A DNA stretch of 64,000 bases from Neoroseomonas alkaliterrae (lineage in GTDB: Bacteria > Pseudomonadota > Alphaproteobacteria > Acetobacterales > Acetobacteraceae): contig NZ_JACIJE010000003.1 in assembly GCF_014199195.1 (NCBI RefSeq), forward strand, positions 62,001-126,000. Direction: 5' to 3'. The translations under genes were made by a program, and so were the position numbers. Under the pieces are notes generated by a model. The model was not told the origin of the DNA. It saw only the letters and a list, made by a program, of their open reading frames with translations, and ran no database searches. This document shows positions 27,907 to 40,431 of this stretch, piece after piece. Positions within the stretch are counted from its first letter, which is position 1; each line of letters starts with the position of its first letter.

Positions 27907-28956
27907 TCACTCCGCCGCCAGGGCCTCGTCATCCTCCGGGCCGCTCTCGCCCGAGAGCATCTGCTCGGCGAGCAGCCCGGCCTGGCTGCGGATGCGCTGC
28001 TCGATCGCGGCGGCCATGTCGGGATGGTCGCGCAGGAACTGCTTCGCGTTCTCCCGCCCTTGGCCGATGCGCTGGCTGTCGCAGGAGAACCAGGCGCCCG
28101 ACTTCTCGACGATGTTCGCCTTGACGCCGAGGTCGATCAACTCGCCGACCTTGGAGATGCCCTCGCCATACATGATGTCGAACTCGACCTCGCGGAACGG
28201 CGGGGCCATCTTGTTCTTCACCACCTTGACGCGGGTGTGGTTGCCGGTGACCTCGTCGCGCTCCTTGATCGCGCCGATGCGCCGGATCTCCATGCGCACG
28301 CTCGCGTAGAACTTCAGCGCGTTGCCGCCGGTGGTGGTCTCCGGGTTGCCGAACATCACGCCGATCTTGAGCCGGATCTGGTTCAGGAAGATCAGCAGGC
28401 AGTTCGAGCGCGAGACCGAGCCCGTCAGCTTGCGCAGCGCCTGGGACATCAGCCGGGCGTGCAGGCCGACATGGCTGTCGCCCATCTCGCCTTCCAGTTC
28501 GGCGCGCGGCACCAGCGCGGCGACGGAATCCACCACCAGCACGTCGATCGCGCCCGAACGCACCAGCGTATCCGCGATCTCGAGCGCCTGCTCGCCGGCA
28601 TCGGGCTGGCTGATCAGCAGGTTGTCCACATCCACGCCGAGCTTCTTCGCATAGCCGGGATCGAGCGCATGCTCGGCATCCACGAAGGCGCAGGTGCCGC
28701 CCTTCTTCTGGGCCTCGGCGATGCAGTGCAGTGCCAGCGTGGTCTTGCCCGAGGATTCGGGGCCGTAGATCTCGACGATGCGCCCCTTCGGCAGCCCGCC
28801 GATGCCGAGCGCGAGGTCAAGGCCGAGCGAACCGGTCGAGACGACCTCGATCGCCCCGTCCTGCTGCTGCCGGGCGCCAAGGCGCATGATCGAGCCCTTG
28901 CCGAAGGCCCGTTCGATCTGGCTCAGCGCGGCGTCGAGCGCCTTTCCCTTGTCCAT
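27907..28956 (-). CDS. recA: recombinase RecA
   Basis: RecA forms filaments on single-stranded DNA for homologous recombination and triggers LexA self-cleavage. The 349-residue protein starts '[21 protein letters not shown]', has Walker A '[10 protein letters not shown]', '[10 protein letters not shown]', Walker B region '[14 protein letters not shown]', and loop L2 '[18 protein letters not shown]'. The C-terminus is acidic ('EDDEALAAE') as usual. ATG at 28956 is preferred because GGGGGAAGG stands just before it; an in-frame ATG at 28992 would add 12 residues. A LexA box lies about 180 bp upstream. Confidence 0.97.
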   Translation of the reverse strand: MDKGKALDAALSQIERAFGKGSIMRLGARQQQDGAIEVVSTGSLGLDLALGIGGLPKGRIVEIYGPESSGKTTLALHCIAEAQKKGGTCAFVDAEHALDPGYAKKLGVDVDNLLISQPDAGEQALEIADTLVRSGAIDVLVVDSVAALVPRAELEGEMGDSHVGLHARLMSQALRKLTGSVSRSNCLLIFLNQIRLKIGVMFGNPETTTGGNALKFYASVRMEIRRIGAIKERDEVTGNHTRVKVVKNKMAPPFREVEFDIMYGEGISKVGELIDLGVKANIVEKSGAWFSCDSQRIGQGRENAKQFLRDHPDMAAAIEQRIRSQAGLLAEQMLSGESGPEDDEALAAE

Positions 28957-29132
28957 GCCCTTCCCCCGATCCGGCGGCGATTTATCAACCATAGGGCGAT
29001 ATCTCCACTGCGTCCATCGCCCATACGTGGCGAACCGACAGGCCGGCTCGACCCGCCGGGCCGTGCCGCACCCGCACATGCGGGCGCGAGTCGGCGCAAG
29101 CGAAAGATGCGCCGATCCGCCGCCGATCGCAA

Positions 29133-29147
29133 GAACAAATTAAGAAC
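29133..29147 (-). promoter_or_regulatory. LexA box (alphaproteobacterial SOS box) upstream of recA
   Basis: Read on the recA strand the site is GTTC, seven bases, GTTC, the direct-repeat SOS box specific to alphaproteobacteria. It lies in the 209-bp gap between the sensor-kinase stop (29166) and recA, and should mark the recA promoter, giving a 5' leader of over 100 nt. Both half-sites match exactly. Confidence 0.85.
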
Positions 29148-29165
29148 AACTCCGCCCGGGGCGCG

Positions 29166-30695
29166 TCAGTCCCCCACCCCCGCCTCGGCCACCGCGGCGA
29201 CGAGTTCCGCCATGCGGAAGGGCTTCTCCAGGAAGCGCAGGCCGCGCCCGGCCAGCCCCTCGCCCACCGCCGTCTCGGCATAGCCGGATGCGAGCACCAC
29301 CGGCAGGCCCGGCAGGCGCGCGCGCAGCGCCTCGGCCAGCGCCACGCCGTCCATCTCCCCCGGCATGGTCACGTCCGAGACCAGCACCTCCGGGGTGAAG
29401 CCCTCCGCCACCACCTCCAGCGCCGCCTCGGCGTCCTCGGCCTCGACCACCTCGTGGCCGGCGGCGGAGAGGGCGCGCTGGGCGAGCCGCCGCAGCGGCG
29501 CCTCGTCCTCGACCAGCAGGACGCGGCGCGCGGCGCGCGGGGCGACGGCAGGCGCCGCCGACGCGGGCGCCTCGGTGGCAGGCGCCTCCGCCACGGCGGG
29601 GAACCACAGGCGAAAGGTCGTGCCCTCCCCCGGCCGCGAGGCCACCGTCACATGCCCGCCCGACTGGCGCAGGATGCCGAGCACGGTGGAGAGGCCGAGC
29701 CCGGTGCCCCCCTCGTCGCGCTTCGTCGTGAAGAAGGGCTCGAAGATGCGGGGCAGCGCCTCGGGCGGGATGCCGCGGCCGGTGTCGCTGACCGTGACCA
29801 CCGCCCAGTCGCCGGGCGGCACCACCGCCCCGGTCTCCGCGCGCGGCTCCGCGAGCCTTTCCGCCCCGACGGCGATGCGGATCGTCCCGCCCGCATCCAT
29901 CGCATCCCGGGCGTTGACCACGAGGTTCAGCAGCGCCTGGTCGAGCTGGGAGGGGTCCACCCGCACGCGCGGCGAGGGCTCCGCCCGCTCCAGCGCCAGC
30001 GCATGCCGCCCGCCGAGCAGCCGCCGCAGCAGCGGCGCCATCTGCGCCACCGCATGGCCGAGCGGCACGACGCGCGGGGCAAGCGTCTGGCGGCTCGCGA
30101 AGGCCAGGAGTTGCCGCACGAGCCGCGCCCCGCGCCCGGCGCTGTCGAGGATCTGGCGCAGATCCTCGGCCGTCGCGGGGTCGGGCGCGCGGGCGAGCGC
30201 AGCCTCCGCCGCGCCGGAGATGGCGGCGAGCAGGTTGTTGAAATCATGCGCCACGCCGCCCGCGAGCCGGCCGACGGATTGCAGCCGCGCCCCCTCCTCC
30301 ATCTGCGCCTCGATGCGCCGGCGGGCGGTGATGTCGGTGACGCGCAGCAGCGCGCCGGCCTCCCCGCGCAGGGGGCGGCATTGGACCTCGGCGGCCGCGT
30401 CCGGCGGCGCCGCCGGATCGGCGAGGCTCGCGACGACCGGCCCCGGCGCGGGCGGGGCGGCAAGGGCGGCGCGCACCACCTCCGCGACCGCGCCGCGGGT
30501 CTGGGCCGAGAACAGAGCTTCGGCCGGCGTGCCGGGCAGCGGCGCGGCGCCCCCGCCGCAGAGCCGCGCCAGCGCGTCGTTGGCGAAGCGGATGCGGCCC
30601 GCGGCGTCGAGCACCGCAAGCCCGACCGATTCCTCGGCCTCGAACAGCTTCCGGAAGGCCTCCGCCTCCGGCATGCGGCGCCGCGTCGTGCTCAC
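29166..30695 (-). CDS. hybrid sensor histidine kinase/response regulator (PAS-HisKA-HATPase-REC, CckA-like)
   Basis: This 509-residue soluble kinase contains an N-terminal PAS-like domain (about 12-125), phospho-acceptor His150 in 'GGVAHDFNNLL', ATPase motifs 'NLVVNARDAM' (N box), 'VSDTGRGIP' (G1) and 'GTGLGLSTV' (G2), and a C-terminal receiver from 'RVLLVEDEAPL' with the phospho-acceptor in 'LVSDVTMPG' and 'ASGYAE'. The HDFNN His box and receiver resemble CckA, but no membrane segments are seen. It starts with GTG overlapping the flhB stop (GTGA), so it is co-translated with the flagellar operon and may control motility. Confidence 0.87.
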   Translation of the reverse strand: MSTTRRRMPEAEAFRKLFEAEESVGLAVLDAAGRIRFANDALARLCGGGAAPLPGTPAEALFSAQTRGAVAEVVRAALAAPPAPGPVVASLADPAAPPDAAAEVQCRPLRGEAGALLRVTDITARRRIEAQMEEGARLQSVGRLAGGVAHDFNNLLAAISGAAEAALARAPDPATAEDLRQILDSAGRGARLVRQLLAFASRQTLAPRVVPLGHAVAQMAPLLRRLLGGRHALALERAEPSPRVRVDPSQLDQALLNLVVNARDAMDAGGTIRIAVGAERLAEPRAETGAVVPPGDWAVVTVSDTGRGIPPEALPRIFEPFFTTKRDEGGTGLGLSTVLGILRQSGGHVTVASRPGEGTTFRLWFPAVAEAPATEAPASAAPAVAPRAARRVLLVEDEAPLRRLAQRALSAAGHEVVEAEDAEAALEVVAEGFTPEVLVSDVTMPGEMDGVALAEALRARLPGLPVVLASGYAETAVGEGLAGRGLRFLEKPFRMAELVAAVAEAGVGD

Positions 30696-31750
30696 CCTGC
30701 CCGTCCCCCGCCGCCGAGCCGCCAGACATAGGCGATGATCTCGGCCACCGCCTGATAATGTTCGGGCGGAATCTCCGTCTCAAGCTCCAGCCGGAACAGC
30801 GCGCGCGCGAGCGGCGGGTTGGAGACGACGGGCACGCGCGCCTCCTCGGCCGCGGCGCGGATGCGCGCGGCGATCGCATCGGCGCCCTTGGCCACGATGC
30901 GCGGCGCAGCGCTGCTGCCCTGCTCGTAGGCGAGCGCCACGGCGTAGTGCGTCGGGTTGGTGATGACCACCGCCGCCTTCGGCACCGCGGCCATCATGCG
31001 GCTGCGCGCGCGCGCCTGCCGGATCTGCCGCAGCCGGCCCTTCACCTGCGGGTCGCCCTCGCTCTCGCGCATCTCCTCCTTGAGGTCCTGGCGGCTCATG
31101 CGCAGGCGGTGCAGGTGCCGCTGGCGGGCGACGAGGTAGTCGAGCGCGGCGATGCCCGCGAAGGCCGCGAGCGCGGCGAGTGCGAGGTCCAGCGCCGCCT
31201 GCCCCGCGCGCGCGAGCAGCCCGGCGGCCGGAAGCTGCATCAGCCCCGGCAACTGCCCCGCATCGCCCAGCGCCCACCACAGCGCCGCCCCCACCAGCCC
31301 GAGCTTGACCACGGTGCGCAGGAACTCGATGGCGCCCTCGACGCCGAAGATGCGCTTGAGCGCGGCGACCGGGCTGAGGCGCGAGAGCCGCGGCCGCAGC
31401 CCCTTGGCCGAGACGAGGCCGCGCGTCTGCAGCAGCGTCGCCGCCACCGCCCCGCCGCCGGCGAGCAGCGCGACCGGCAGCACCACCGACGCCCCGAGCC
31501 AGGCGAAGCCGCCGGCCGCCGCCACCGGGTCGAGCATGTGCGCGCGCGCCATCAGGCCGCGGAAGCCGCGCATCATCTCCGCCGCGAAGGGCACGGCGAG
31601 CATCAGCCCCAGCAGCCCGCCGGCCAGCGAGCCGAGGCCCGCCACCTCCCGCGAGAGCGCGACCTGGCCATCCTCGCGCGCCTTCTGCAGCCGCCGCGGC
31701 GTCGCGGGTTCCGTGCGGTCCTCGGCCTCGCCGCCCTTGTCCTCGGCCAT
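30692..31750 (-). CDS. flhB: flagellar biosynthesis protein FlhB
   Basis: FlhB is the export-gate switch protein of the flagellar type III system (352 residues). After the usual acidic/basic start 'EDRTEPATPRRLQKAREDG' come four membrane segments, then the cytoplasmic domain with the autocleavage site 'VVITNPTHYAVAL' (cut between Asn and Pro). Self-cleavage switches secretion from rod/hook to filament proteins. It lies three bases after fliR and overlaps the sensor-kinase gene. Confidence 0.95.
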   Translation of the reverse strand: MAEDKGGEAEDRTEPATPRRLQKAREDGQVALSREVAGLGSLAGGLLGLMLAVPFAAEMMRGFRGLMARAHMLDPVAAAGGFAWLGASVVLPVALLAGGGAVAATLLQTRGLVSAKGLRPRLSRLSPVAALKRIFGVEGAIEFLRTVVKLGLVGAALWWALGDAGQLPGLMQLPAAGLLARAGQAALDLALAALAAFAGIAALDYLVARQRHLHRLRMSRQDLKEEMRESEGDPQVKGRLRQIRQARARSRMMAAVPKAAVVITNPTHYAVALAYEQGSSAAPRIVAKGADAIAARIRAAAEEARVPVVSNPPLARALFRLELETEIPPEHYQAVAEIIAYVWRLGGGGRAG

Positions 31751-31753
31751 GGC

Positions 31754-32530
31754 TCAGCGCAGGCCCGGCAGGCCGAGGAAGGCGGCGCGCGCCGCCTCGG
31801 CGAAGGTGCCGAGCAGCGGCGGCAGCACGAGCGCCAGCAGCGCGAGCCCCACCAGAACCTGCCCCGGGATGGCGATGAAATAGACCTGCACCTGCGGCGC
31901 GATGCGCGCGAGCAGGCCGAGCGCGACATTGATCACGATCGCGGCGACGACGAAGGGCGCGGCGAGCCTGAGCGCGAGCGCGAGGCTCTCCGAGGCCGCC
32001 GCGACCATCGCTTCCGCCCCCGCGCCGGCCGGGAAGGGTTCGCCCACCGGCAGCAGCGCGTAGGATTCCACCAGCGCGCGCAGCGGGATGGCGTAGAGCC
32101 CGCTCGCGAGGATCAGCACCGCCGCGGCAAGCGAGAAGAGCCGCCCCGTCGCGGTGCCGAGCCCGCCGAGATCGGGGTCCGGCACCATCGCCTGCGCGAG
32201 GCCGAGCAGCAGCGCGACCGCCTGGCCCGCCACCGCCATGGCGATCGCCACCAGCCGCGCGAGCCCGCCGAGCCACAGCCCGACCAGCACCTCGAGCACC
32301 AGCAGCCGCGCCGCCTCCCCCGCGCTGTCGGGCGCGGGCGGCAGGGCGGGGCCGAGCAGCGGCAGCAGCAGCGGCACCAGCGCGAGGCCGAGGCCGAGCC
32401 GCACAGGCGCGGGCACCTCCTGCTCCCCGAGGCCGGGCAGCACCATCACCGCCGCCCCGAGCCGCGCGAAGAGCAGCACGGCCTGGAAGGCGATGCCCGG
32501 CAGCGCGGCGAGCAGCCCCGCCTCCTCCAT
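31754..32530 (-). CDS. fliR: flagellar biosynthesis protein FliR
   Basis: FliR is a membrane subunit of the flagellar export gate (258 residues) with several hydrophobic segments. 'ARLGAAVMVLPGLGEQEVPAPVRLGLGLALVPLL' in short blocks is the family's N-terminal region, and 'IAPQVQVYFIAIPGQVLVGL' its C-terminal signature. It lies between fliQ (TGATG overlap at 32528-32532) and flhB. Confidence 0.93.
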   Translation of the reverse strand: MEEAGLLAALPGIAFQAVLLFARLGAAVMVLPGLGEQEVPAPVRLGLGLALVPLLLPLLGPALPPAPDSAGEAARLLVLEVLVGLWLGGLARLVAIAMAVAGQAVALLLGLAQAMVPDPDLGGLGTATGRLFSLAAAVLILASGLYAIPLRALVESYALLPVGEPFPAGAGAEAMVAAASESLALALRLAAPFVVAAIVINVALGLLARIAPQVQVYFIAIPGQVLVGLALLALVLPPLLGTFAEAARAAFLGLPGLR

Positions 32531-32799
32531 CAGCCCTTAAGCCCGACCTCGATCGCCGCCTGGAACAGCCCGCCGGCGTAGCCGCGCAGCACCCCGGCGA
32601 TGAAGGGCCCGAGCAGCAGTAGCGCGAGCGCGAGCGCGGCGACCTTCGGCAGGAAGGCGAGCGTCGCCTCGTTCACCTGCGTCAGCGCCTGCAGCACGGC
32701 GACGACGAGCCCGACGGCGAGCATCAGCAGCAGCAGCGGCCCGCCGATCTGCAGCGCCACCCACAGCGCCTCCCGCGAGGCGAGCGCCACCTCATTCAT
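32530..32799 (-). CDS. fliQ: flagellar biosynthesis protein FliQ
   Basis: FliQ is a small two-helix subunit of the export gate (89 residues). 'GGPLLLLMLAVGLVVAVLQALTQVNEATLAFLPKV' in pieces, in particular 'LQALTQVNEATLAFLPK', is highly conserved in FliQ. It follows fliE by about 48 bp and overlaps fliR by one base. Confidence 0.94.
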   Translation of the reverse strand: MNEVALASREALWVALQIGGPLLLLMLAVGLVVAVLQALTQVNEATLAFLPKVAALALALLLLGPFIAGVLRGYAGGLFQAAIEVGLKG

Positions 32800-32847
32800 G
32801 GCCGGGCTTTTCCCGGCCTGGAGCAGCCATCGCCTGGGCCTCCGCCG

Positions 32848-33156
32848 TCAGATCGGCATGCGCATCACGTCCTGGTAGGCGGCGACCACCCGGTCGCGCA
32901 CCGCCACCGCGGTCTGCAGCGTCAGTTCCGCGCGCCCGACGGCAAGCACGACATCGGTGACACTGCCCTGCCCGGTCAGCGCGCTGGTCGTCGCGGCATC
33001 GGCGGCGCGGCCGACCTCGACCGCCTGCTCCATGGCGCGGCTGAGCGCGGCACCGAAGCCCGCCCCGCCGCCTGCCGCGGCGCTGCCCGCCTGCGGCAGC
33101 GCATCGGCGGCGCGATAGGCCGCGGCGACACCCGCGGGCGCGAGGGGGATCGCCAT
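32848..33156 (-). CDS. fliE: flagellar hook-basal body complex protein FliE
   Basis: FliE connects the MS ring to the rod (102 residues). The N-terminal half is Ala/Gly-rich linker; the conserved part is the C-terminal helix 'SVTDVVLAVGRAELTLQTAVAVRDRVVAAYQDVMRMPI', read here as family blocks 'VVLAVGRAEL', 'VRDRVVAAYQDVMRM'. The ATG overlaps the flgC stop (TGATG). Confidence 0.92.
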   Translation of the reverse strand: MAIPLAPAGVAAAYRAADALPQAGSAAAGGGAGFGAALSRAMEQAVEVGRAADAATTSALTGQGSVTDVVLAVGRAELTLQTAVAVRDRVVAAYQDVMRMPI

Positions 33157-33563
33157 CAGCGCAGCGCCTCGATGGTGCGGGTCAGCATCCCGCGCGTCAC
33201 TTCCAGCACCGAGAGATTCGCCGCGTAGGAGCGCTGCGCCTCGCGCATGTCCATCGTCTCGATCAGGCTGTCCACATTCGGCATGCGGACATAGCCGCGC
33301 GCATCGGCGGCCGGGTGGGAAGGATCGTGGCGCAGCGGGAACTCGCCACCCGCGGCGCCGATGCGCGCGACCCGCACGGTCGGCACGCCGAGGGCGCGGT
33401 CCATGCGGTTCTGGAAGGTGACGGTCTTGCGCCGGTAGGGATCGGCGCCCGGCGATTGCCCGGTGCTGTCGCGGTTGGCGAGGTTCTCGGCCACCACGCG
33501 CAGCCGCGTGGCCTGCGCCTGCATGCCGGCCGCCGAGATGCGCAGCGCGCGATCGAGGTCCAT
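33156..33563 (-). CDS. flgC: flagellar basal-body rod protein FlgC
   Basis: FlgC is a proximal-rod subunit (135 residues). It starts 'MDLDRALRISAAGMQAQ' with 'VVAENLANRDSTG' (the rod/hook N-terminal motif, usually ANxxT) and ends with the C-terminal motif 'MREAQRSYAANLSVLEVTRGMLTRTIE'. ATG at 33563 gives the usual N-terminus; a longer open frame upstream overlaps flgB and is discarded. Confidence 0.94.
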   Translation of the reverse strand: MDLDRALRISAAGMQAQATRLRVVAENLANRDSTGQSPGADPYRRKTVTFQNRMDRALGVPTVRVARIGAAGGEFPLRHDPSHPAADARGYVRMPNVDSLIETMDMREAQRSYAANLSVLEVTRGMLTRTIEALR

Positions 33564-33576
33564 GCGGCGATTCCCC

Positions 33577-33960
33577 CTAGGTGTTGCGGCCGAGGGCCGT
33601 GCGGAACAGGCCGAGATAGCGGCGGTGCAGCCCCACCGCGAGGGCGTGGGCCGTCTCGGTGTCGGCCACGCGCAGCGCCTCGCGGTCCAGCGCGACACCG
33701 TTGCCGTCCATGCTGCGCTCGACGGTGCGGCGTTCCTGGCGCGCGCGCGGGTCATGGGATGGCGCGAGGTGCCGCGCATGGGTGAGGCGCAGCCCGGGCT
33801 GCGCCGCCGCCAGCGTCTCGGCGAAGGGGCGCATGTCCGAGGGGCGGTAGCCCGGCGTGTCGGCATTGGCGATGTTCTGCGCGAGCACGCGCTGGCGCGC
33901 GTCGAGCCAGCGCATCCTGCTTTCGGCCAGCGCGATCGGTCCGGTGCGGGTCGGGTCCAT
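33577..33960 (-). CDS. flgB: flagellar basal-body rod protein FlgB
   Basis: FlgB is a proximal-rod subunit (127 residues). 'ESRMRWLDARQRVLAQNIANADTPGY' carries the conserved 'QNIANADTPGY' motif. The C-terminus 'LGLFRTALGRNT' matches the FlgB end. ATG at 33960 is favoured over an upstream frame. It is first gene of the leftward flagellar operon, and its upstream region is shared with the rightward fliO-fliP arm. Confidence 0.92.
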   Translation of the reverse strand: MDPTRTGPIALAESRMRWLDARQRVLAQNIANADTPGYRPSDMRPFAETLAAAQPGLRLTHARHLAPSHDPRARQERRTVERSMDGNGVALDREALRVADTETAHALAVGLHRRYLGLFRTALGRNT

Positions 33961-34047
33961 GCCCTGCTGATCGCACGGCGGCGGCGAAGGATCGGTTAAT
34001 GCCGCGCCGCAACGCTGCGGTAACCAGCGCCGGTGTTCCATCACCGC

Positions 34048-34323
34048 ATGCGCAGCACCGATCCATCGCCCGCCGGCGCGGAATCATCGCAGGCCGCCAT
34101 CCTGCTCGCCGCGGTGGAGGCGATGGAAGGCACGCTCGCCGTGGCGGAGGCGCTGGTGGCCGAGCGGCGCGCGGTCGATCTCACGGGGCTCGAAGGGGAG
34201 ATCGGCCGGCTCTGCGCCGCCTGCCTCGCCGCGCCGCGGGCCATGGCGCCGGCCCTGCGCCTGCGGCTCGAATCGCTGCTGCGCGCCCATGACCGGCTGC
34301 GCGCCGCCCTCGCGCCGCCCTGA
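34048..34323 (+). CDS. small helical protein in the flagellar locus, unknown function
   Basis: This 91-residue frame starts 'MRSTDPSPAGAESSQAAILLAAVEAMEGTLAVAEAL' in type, all-helical in pattern, with 'LCAACLAAPRAMAP' in the middle. It is divergent from flgB and 36 bp upstream of fliO, so it probably belongs to the flagellar locus. The size and helical pattern would fit a FliT-like or FlgN-like export chaperone, but no motif proves this. A GTG at 34033 is an alternative start. Confidence 0.55.
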   Translation: MRSTDPSPAGAESSQAAILLAAVEAMEGTLAVAEALVAERRAVDLTGLEGEIGRLCAACLAAPRAMAPALRLRLESLLRAHDRLRAALAPP

Positions 34324-34359
34324 CCCCGCAATCCCTTCCCGCCGGCAGGAGGCCGCGGC

Positions 34360-34626
34360 ATGACCCTCGACCCGAACACCTGGCTCACCGCCGCCGCCGC
34401 GCTCGTCGCGGTGGTGGCGCTGATCCTGCTAGCCGGGCGGCTTGCCCGCCGCGCCGGGCTCGCCCCGCGAGCGGGCGATGGGCGCCTCAGGCTCGAGGAG
34501 GTTCTGCCGCTCGATGCGCGGCGGCGCCTGCTGCTGGTCCGCTGCGACGGCCGGGCCCTGCTGCTGCTGACCGGCGGGGCGCAGGACCTTGTCGTCGGCT
34601 GGCTGCCGCCGGAGGATGCGGCGTGA
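34360..34626 (+). CDS. fliO: flagellar biosynthetic protein FliO-like
   Basis: FliO assists assembly of the FliP export-gate complex. This 88-residue protein has a single membrane helix ('AAAALVAVVALILLAGRLA'), then a cytoplasmic domain with 'LRLEEVLPLDARRRLLLVRCDGRALLLLTGG', the pattern of FliO. Position directly before fliP, with stop and start overlapping, is the conserved fliO-fliP order. It is shorter than the E. coli protein. Confidence 0.82.
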   Translation: MTLDPNTWLTAAAALVAVVALILLAGRLARRAGLAPRAGDGRLRLEEVLPLDARRRLLLVRCDGRALLLLTGGAQDLVVGWLPPEDAA

Positions 34627-35357
34627 TGCGCGCCCTGGCGTTGCTTGCCCTGCTGCTCCTGCTGCCGGAACCGGCCTGGGCGCAGTCCGTCGCGATCGAT
34701 CTCGGGCAGGCGGGCCAGCCTGGCGCCACGGCGCGCCTCGTGCAGCTCACGGCGCTGATCGGGCTGCTCTCGCTCGCGCCGTCGCTGCTGGTGATGGCGA
34801 CCGCCTTCGCGCGCATCGTCATCGTGCTCGCCCTGCTGCGCAGCGCGATCGGCGCGCAGGGCATACCGCCCAACCCGGTGCTGGTGGGCCTCGCGCTGTT
34901 CCTGACCTTCTTCGTGATGCAGCCGGTCCTCGACGCCGCCTGGGTGCAGGGCATCCAGCCCATGGCCGAGGGACGGCTCGGCGAGATCGCGGGGCTGGAG
35001 GCCGCCGCCGAGCCCTTCCGCCGCTTCATGGCGGCGAATGTGCGCGAGGAGGATCTCGCGCAATTCCTCGACCTCGCGAACCTGCCGCCAGCCCCCTCGC
35101 CGGAGGCCGCGCCATGGCGCGCGCTGGTGCCGGCCTTCATGGTCAGCGAGCTGAAGCGCGCCTTCGAGATCGGGTTCCTGCTGTTCCTGCCCTTCCTCGT
35201 CATCGACATGGTGGTGGCGAGCGTCCTGATGTCCCTCGGCATGATGATGCTGCCGCCCTCGGTCGTGGCGCTGCCCTTCAAGCTGATCTTCTTCGTGCTG
35301 GTGGATGGCTGGCGGCTGGTCTCGGCCGCGCTGGTCCAGGGCTTCGCAGGCGGCTGA
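34626..35357 (+). CDS. fliP: flagellar biosynthetic protein FliP
   Basis: FliP is the central pore subunit of the flagellar export gate (243 residues). It has a cleavable signal peptide ('LALLALLLLLPEPAWAQ'), then 'LAPSLLVMATAFARIVIVLALLRSA', 'PNPVLVGLALFLTFFVM' and the FliP signature 'AFEIGFLLFLPFLVIDMVVASVLMSLGMMMLPP' in its consecutive parts. ATG at 34626 overlaps the fliO stop; a GTG three bases earlier is possible. Confidence 0.95.
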   Translation: MRALALLALLLLLPEPAWAQSVAIDLGQAGQPGATARLVQLTALIGLLSLAPSLLVMATAFARIVIVLALLRSAIGAQGIPPNPVLVGLALFLTFFVMQPVLDAAWVQGIQPMAEGRLGEIAGLEAAAEPFRRFMAANVREEDLAQFLDLANLPPAPSPEAAPWRALVPAFMVSELKRAFEIGFLLFLPFLVIDMVVASVLMSLGMMMLPPSVVALPFKLIFFVLVDGWRLVSAALVQGFAGG

Positions 35358-35431
35358 GGGAGCCCGGGGACGGCAATCCGCCGGAACCCCGCGACGACGC
35401 GGCACGCCGGGGGAGGGACGCCCGCCCCTCG

Positions 35432-35991
35432 TCAGAAGGCGATGCGACCCGCCGCGGCGAGCGCGAGCAGCAGCGAGGCGACATGCGTCGATTGCTGCAC
35501 CTCGCCCTCGCGGATCAGGCGCAGCACATCGGGCACCGGGATGAGTTCGACGGCGATCTCCTCGCCATTGTCGAAGGACTGCGCGCCGTCCGGCCGCGCC
35601 CCCAGGGCGAGCACCGTGTGCACGCGGTTGGTATGCGTCGCGGGATTGGGCCTGAGGCTCACCACATGGCGCCATTCCTCGGCACCGTGGCCCGTCTCCT
35701 CGCGGAACTCGCGCCGGCCGGCGGCGACGGGGTCGGCATCGGCCTCATCCATCACCCCGCCGGGCAGTTCGAGATGCACCTCGCCCGCCGCATGGCGATA
35801 CTGGCGGTTCATCACCAGCCGGTCATCCGCGGTCAGCGCGACGACATGCACCCAGTCGCGGTATTCCAGCACGTAGAAGGGGTCCACCACGTCGCCCGAG
35901 GGGGCGATGCAGGAATCCGCGCGCAGGCGGATCCAGCGATCCGCCAGCACGATGCGGCTGGCGGTGACCCGCCAGGGCTTGAGCCCATGGG

Positions 35992-35995
<4 letters not shown>
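35432..35995 (-). CDS. NUDIX hydrolase
   Basis: This 187-residue Nudix hydrolase resembles ADP-ribose pyrophosphatases: '[25 protein letters not shown]' precedes '[12 protein letters not shown]', which supplies the catalytic REFREETG part of the Nudix box. The spacing from 'GGVMDEA' to this element is one residue longer than the consensus. Substrate could be ADP-ribose or another nucleoside diphosphate derivative. The ATG overlaps the gcvP stop by 4 bp, so it is the last gene of the glycine-cleavage operon. Confidence 0.88.
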
Positions 35996-38888
<2,893 letters not shown>

Positions 38889-38892
<4 letters not shown>

Positions 38893-39266
38893 GCCTGGCT
38901 GTCCACGAAGGCGGCGTAGGCGGCCTCGTCCATCAGCCCGGCGATCTCGGCGGCGTCGGCCGGCTCGATGCGGAAGAACCAGCCATCGGTGGTCGGCGCG
39001 GCGTTGATGGTGCCGGGGTTCTCGGCAAGGCCCGCATTCACCTCGACGATCCTTCCCGCGATCGGGGCATAGACGTCCGAGGCGGCCTTGACGCTCTCGA
39101 CCACCGCCACGGCCTCCCCCGCGCTCACCTCGCGGCCGACCTCGGGCAGGTCCACGAACACCACGTCGCCCAGCGCGTTCTGCGCGTGGTCGGTGATGCC
39201 GACGGTGGCGATGCCACCCTCAAGGCGCACCCATTCATGGTCCCTGGTGAAGCGTGTCTCGGACAT
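38889..39266 (-). CDS. gcvH: glycine cleavage system H protein
   Basis: GcvH is the lipoylated carrier of the glycine cleavage system (125 residues). '[35 protein letters not shown]' is the family N-terminus in short blocks, and the lipoyl-Lys lies in '[14 protein letters not shown]'. It stands between gcvT (12-bp gap) and gcvP (4-bp overlap). Confidence 0.96.
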
Positions 39267-39278
39267 CGGAGCGGTTCC

Positions 39279-40388
<1,110 letters not shown>

Positions 40389-40431
40389 GGTTCCTCCCGC
40401 CGGGATGCGGCGTGTGGGGTTCAGTCCGTGG

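Noticed and set aside
29007..29079. Longer recA start giving about 30 extra residues
   Set aside because: The added sequence is Cys/Arg/Trp-rich, unlike any RecA N-terminus, and has no ribosome-binding site.
33994..33999. CtrA binding site before flgB
   Set aside because: Only one TTAACC half-site is present; the partner TTAA seven bases away is missing, so it is noted as weak and not annotated as a site.
35358..35431. Terminator between fliP and the Nudix gene
   Set aside because: Only a 5-bp stem could be found; too weak to call.
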